In this document: positions 53,671 through 55,354 of the stretch, in pieces
Numbering within the stretch: the stretch's first letter is position 1
Layout: each line of letters opens with the position of its first letter
Assembly (NCBI GenBank): GCA_022181065.1
Contig: BQMY01000096.1
Location: forward strand, 1-55,354
Source: Melioribacteraceae bacterium
GTDB taxonomy: Bacteria > Bacteroidota > Ignavibacteria > Ignavibacteriales > Melioribacteraceae
Length of the DNA stretch: 55,354 nucleotides
Direction of reading: 5' to 3'
The notes under the pieces: model-generated
What the model was told of the DNA's origin: nothing
What the model saw: the letters and a program-made list of their open reading frames with translations, nothing else
The model's database searches: none
Made by a program: the position numbers and the translations under genes

Positions 53671-54453
53671 ATGAAAAAAATTGTATTTGTATTAATTGTA
53701 ACGCTGAGTGTTTTTGCGTTCGCTCAATCTACGGGAAGTATACGTGGTACTGTAAAAAACGCGACATCACTTGAGCCTGTTCCTGCTGCCAATATCGTTA
53801 TTGAGTCATTAAGCAAAGGCGCGGCATCCGATCCGAACGGGAAGTATATCATAACAAAAATAAAACCGGGTACTTACACAGTAAAAGTTACAGGTCTGGG
53901 ATACAAAGATGTATTGCTGGAAAATATTGTAATTAAAGCCGGTGAAACCACTCAACTTGATCCTCTCCTCACCACCAGAGTTCCTTTTCCCGATACAAAG
54001 CCGGAAGTGTGGTCTATATACAATGGTGAATTGGATGGAAAATTCAAAAAACAACTGGATGAAATAAAAGCTCTCGATACTAAAAAATATCAGGCTCTGC
54101 TTAGGAAAACTTATTTCAACAGATTAAGATTCCGAGGGAATGATCCATTCAAAATATATCTCTCCGAAATAAATGATGAAATAATGGAAATGGAACTTCA
54201 ATCTGAAAAACTCGCCCTTGAATATAAAAACGCGAAAAGTAGTGAAAAATCTGCAATAAAAGAGAAGCTGAACGACTTGCTGAACGACTTGTTCGCCAAG
54301 CGAGAAAAATTGAAACAGAACGAGGTCGATGAACTGACCAAGGAGTTGGAAGAGCTGAAATCTTCCCTGGAATTAAGAAAGAAAAAGAAAGATACAATTA
54401 TAGAAAGACGACTGGAGGAACTCCTGGGGAATGGCGAAATTTTCGATTGGTAG
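53671..54453 (+). CDS. Exported protein with carboxypeptidase-regulatory-like domain and coiled coil
   Basis: A 260-residue protein. A signal peptide (MKKIVFVLIVTLSVFAFAQ) is followed by a carboxypeptidase-regulatory-like domain (about 22-105): STGSIRGTVKNATSLEPVPAANIVI, ASDPNGKYIITKIKPGTYTVKVTGLGYK in parts. After a WSIYNGELDG segment (about 112-125), the C-terminal half (about 165-250) is a long charged helix or coiled coil. No enzyme motif is present. It is three bases after the anti-sigma gene and is probably the secreted effector or target of module 3. It may contact outer-membrane receptors, which carry the same domain in TonB-dependent proteins. Confidence 0.82.
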   Translation: MKKIVFVLIVTLSVFAFAQSTGSIRGTVKNATSLEPVPAANIVIESLSKGAASDPNGKYIITKIKPGTYTVKVTGLGYKDVLLENIVIKAGETTQLDPLLTTRVPFPDTKPEVWSIYNGELDGKFKKQLDEIKALDTKKYQALLRKTYFNRLRFRGNDPFKIYLSEINDEIMEMELQSEKLALEYKNAKSSEKSAIKEKLNDLLNDLFAKREKLKQNEVDELTKELEELKSSLELRKKKKDTIIERRLEELLGNGEIFDW

Positions 54454-54490
54454 GTGTTTACAGAAATATTATACCGAACAAAATTTATTT

Positions 54491-54520
54491 AAGGAGGGTC
54501 AATAATCCTCCTCTTTATTT
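54491..54520 (+). terminator. Terminator of ECF module 3
   Basis: AGGAGG and CCTCCT pair across a nine-base loop, then CTTTATTT. The stem is short but GC-rich and lies about 40 bases after the stop. Confidence 0.6.
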
Positions 54521-54529
54521 GGAACATTC

Positions 54530-55180
54530 AAAAAATCATGATTTTGGTTCCTGGTGATTGAACCGTTCAACCCCGCTTTACGGGGCATGCAAAAGCTCAG
54601 GACAAAGTTTATCGAACCACAGGGACCTTTTATTTATCATACCCTCGAATCCGCGTTGGGTAAAGGGTATCCGGTTTTACATCGTAGATTTCCAATCAAG
54701 TTGGAAATGACAATCCTTAAAGTTTGTCATGCTCGACCCCGATCGGGCATCCAGTTTTTGATTTTCTTTTTAGACAGATGACTGGCGACCTACGACCATA
54801 AAAGGTGTCCGAGGCTCTCGCCTGTCCCGCAACGCGGGGAAGACCCGTCAATACCAGCCTCACCCACATTGCCCGGCCCTTCGACGCGGCTCAGGAACCT
54901 TATATTTGTCATGCCCGAGTTTACCCAACTTAGGTGGGCTCGATCGGGCATGCAGTTCTTTAAAATAAAAAGGGATGGTCGGTGACCATCCCCTACGAAA
55001 ATATTTATGTTTTCCTTCGTAAAGACGCACTATGGTTCCCCGTGAGCGGGGGTACGCCTCTACGTTTAACTGTCGACCGCCCTTCGACCATGCTCAGGAA
55101 CCGTCGACTTAATAGTCTCAACTTTGTACTAACCACTTAGTACTCAGTACTATTTTATTTCATCAACATCATTTCATATA
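54530..55180. repeat. Mosaic of intergenic repeat units, no gene
   Basis: A run of short hairpin units shared with other gaps: CTCAGGACAAAG with TATCGAACC (as at 21516-21540, inverted), CCTGTCCCGCAACGCGGGG (as at 21562), two CATGC...GATCGGGCATGC/CCAG units, GGCCCTTCGACGCGGCTCAGG and CCCTTCGACCATGCTCAGG. Translation gives only low-complexity frames. The 901-base stretch from 54454 to the window end has no supported gene. Confidence 0.75.
55131..55180 (-). pseudogene. Relic of a T9SS gene tail
   Basis: ACTAACCACTTAGTACTCAG and TACTATTT are shared with 21991-22020, which immediately follows the stop of the large T9SS gene. Next to them, on the minus strand, the sequence reads YEMMLMK and a stop, the typical last residues of T9SS sorting domains. 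The rest of the domain is missing. Confidence 0.55.
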
Positions 55181-55185
55181 AGATT

Positions 55186-55255
55186 GTAAAGACGGCATAT
55201 GGTTCCCCGCGAGCGGGGCAGGCAGAGTGCCTCACCAACCTAATGCCGTCTTTAC
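55186..55255. repeat. Compound hairpin element
   Basis: Outer arms GTAAAGACGGCAT and ATGCCGTCTTTAC (13 perfect pairs) enclose two smaller stems, CCCCGC...GCGGGG and GGCAGAGTGCC. A broken relative lies at 55018-55066. The structure resembles a REP-type or long-terminator unit. Confidence 0.7.
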
Positions 55256-55354
55256 CACTATGCACTCAGTACTTCGTACTCAGCACTATATTATTTATAG
55301 TTAGTATCATATGATACCCAAAGGAATAATGATTAGTTTTTAACTAAAAATTAT

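Noticed and set aside
54554-54781. Open frame of about 75 codons in the terminal repeat region
   Set aside because: It consists entirely of repeat units shared with other gaps; the translation has no protein-like features and no ribosome site.
54820-55255. CRISPR-like repeated hairpins
   Set aside because: Units differ in length and spacing, spacers are not uniform, and no cas genes are present.

Overview
The window looks like a chromosome segment from an AT-rich, Gram-negative member of the Bacteroidota/Chlorobiota group, most like Ignavibacteria. Two secreted proteins end in a type IX secretion (T9SS) sorting domain of the 'NYPNPFNPET' style. There is also a TonB-dependent receptor with an N-terminal carboxypeptidase-regulatory domain, a DUF5916 outer-membrane protein, DUF4252 genes and an SpmA-SpmB fusion. 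No rRNA, tRNA, CRISPR array, phage or transposase gene was seen. The assignment rests on gene content only.

Layout. 1-4000: short-chain dehydrogenase, MATE exporter, zinc-ribbon/DUF2007 protein, and a yceI-marR pair, all on the minus strand. 4186-6786: a plus-strand sulfur operon (TauE-type exporter, rhodanese, persulfide dioxygenase fused to two rhodanese domains). 6938-10109: purL overlapping a YihY/BrkB membrane protein. 10376-21264: T9SS cargo, an RsbW/STAS partner-switch pair, a DUF819 transporter, an MFS-PadR pair, the SpmAB fusion, class I aldolase, and a BlaI-M56 peptidase pair. 22015-33560: T9SS cargo, a tricorn-like protease, MFS, DUF1611, queG-Rieske and tetR-SDR. 33744-36998: a TonB-dependent receptor split by one in-frame TGA. 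37125-38516: DUF116 plus a small upstream gene. 38626-54453: the regulatory part of the window, with three ECF sigma/anti-sigma operons, a chemoreceptor, two PAS histidine kinases transcribed divergently from two of the sigma operons, DUF5916 and a FabK-like flavoenzyme.

How genes work together. The sulfur operon probably turns persulfides into sulfite and exports it. The yceI-marR, blaI-M56 and tetR-SDR units each carry inverted repeats in their promoter regions that fit autoregulation. Each ECF operon follows the order sigma, membrane anti-sigma, then secreted or small effector(s), with overlapping genes. The second has a clear ECF-type promoter directly upstream, which suggests positive autoregulation.

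Between genes lie dispersed structured repeats. One family of about 185 bp has three near-complete copies, one diverged inverted copy and one fragment. Two of these copies sit between short direct duplications (19 and 24 bp), which suggests that the element, or the DNA carrying it, has been inserted. A second mosaic family is found at 21414-22014 and 54530-55354 and includes what looks like the 3' tail of a T9SS gene without its gene.
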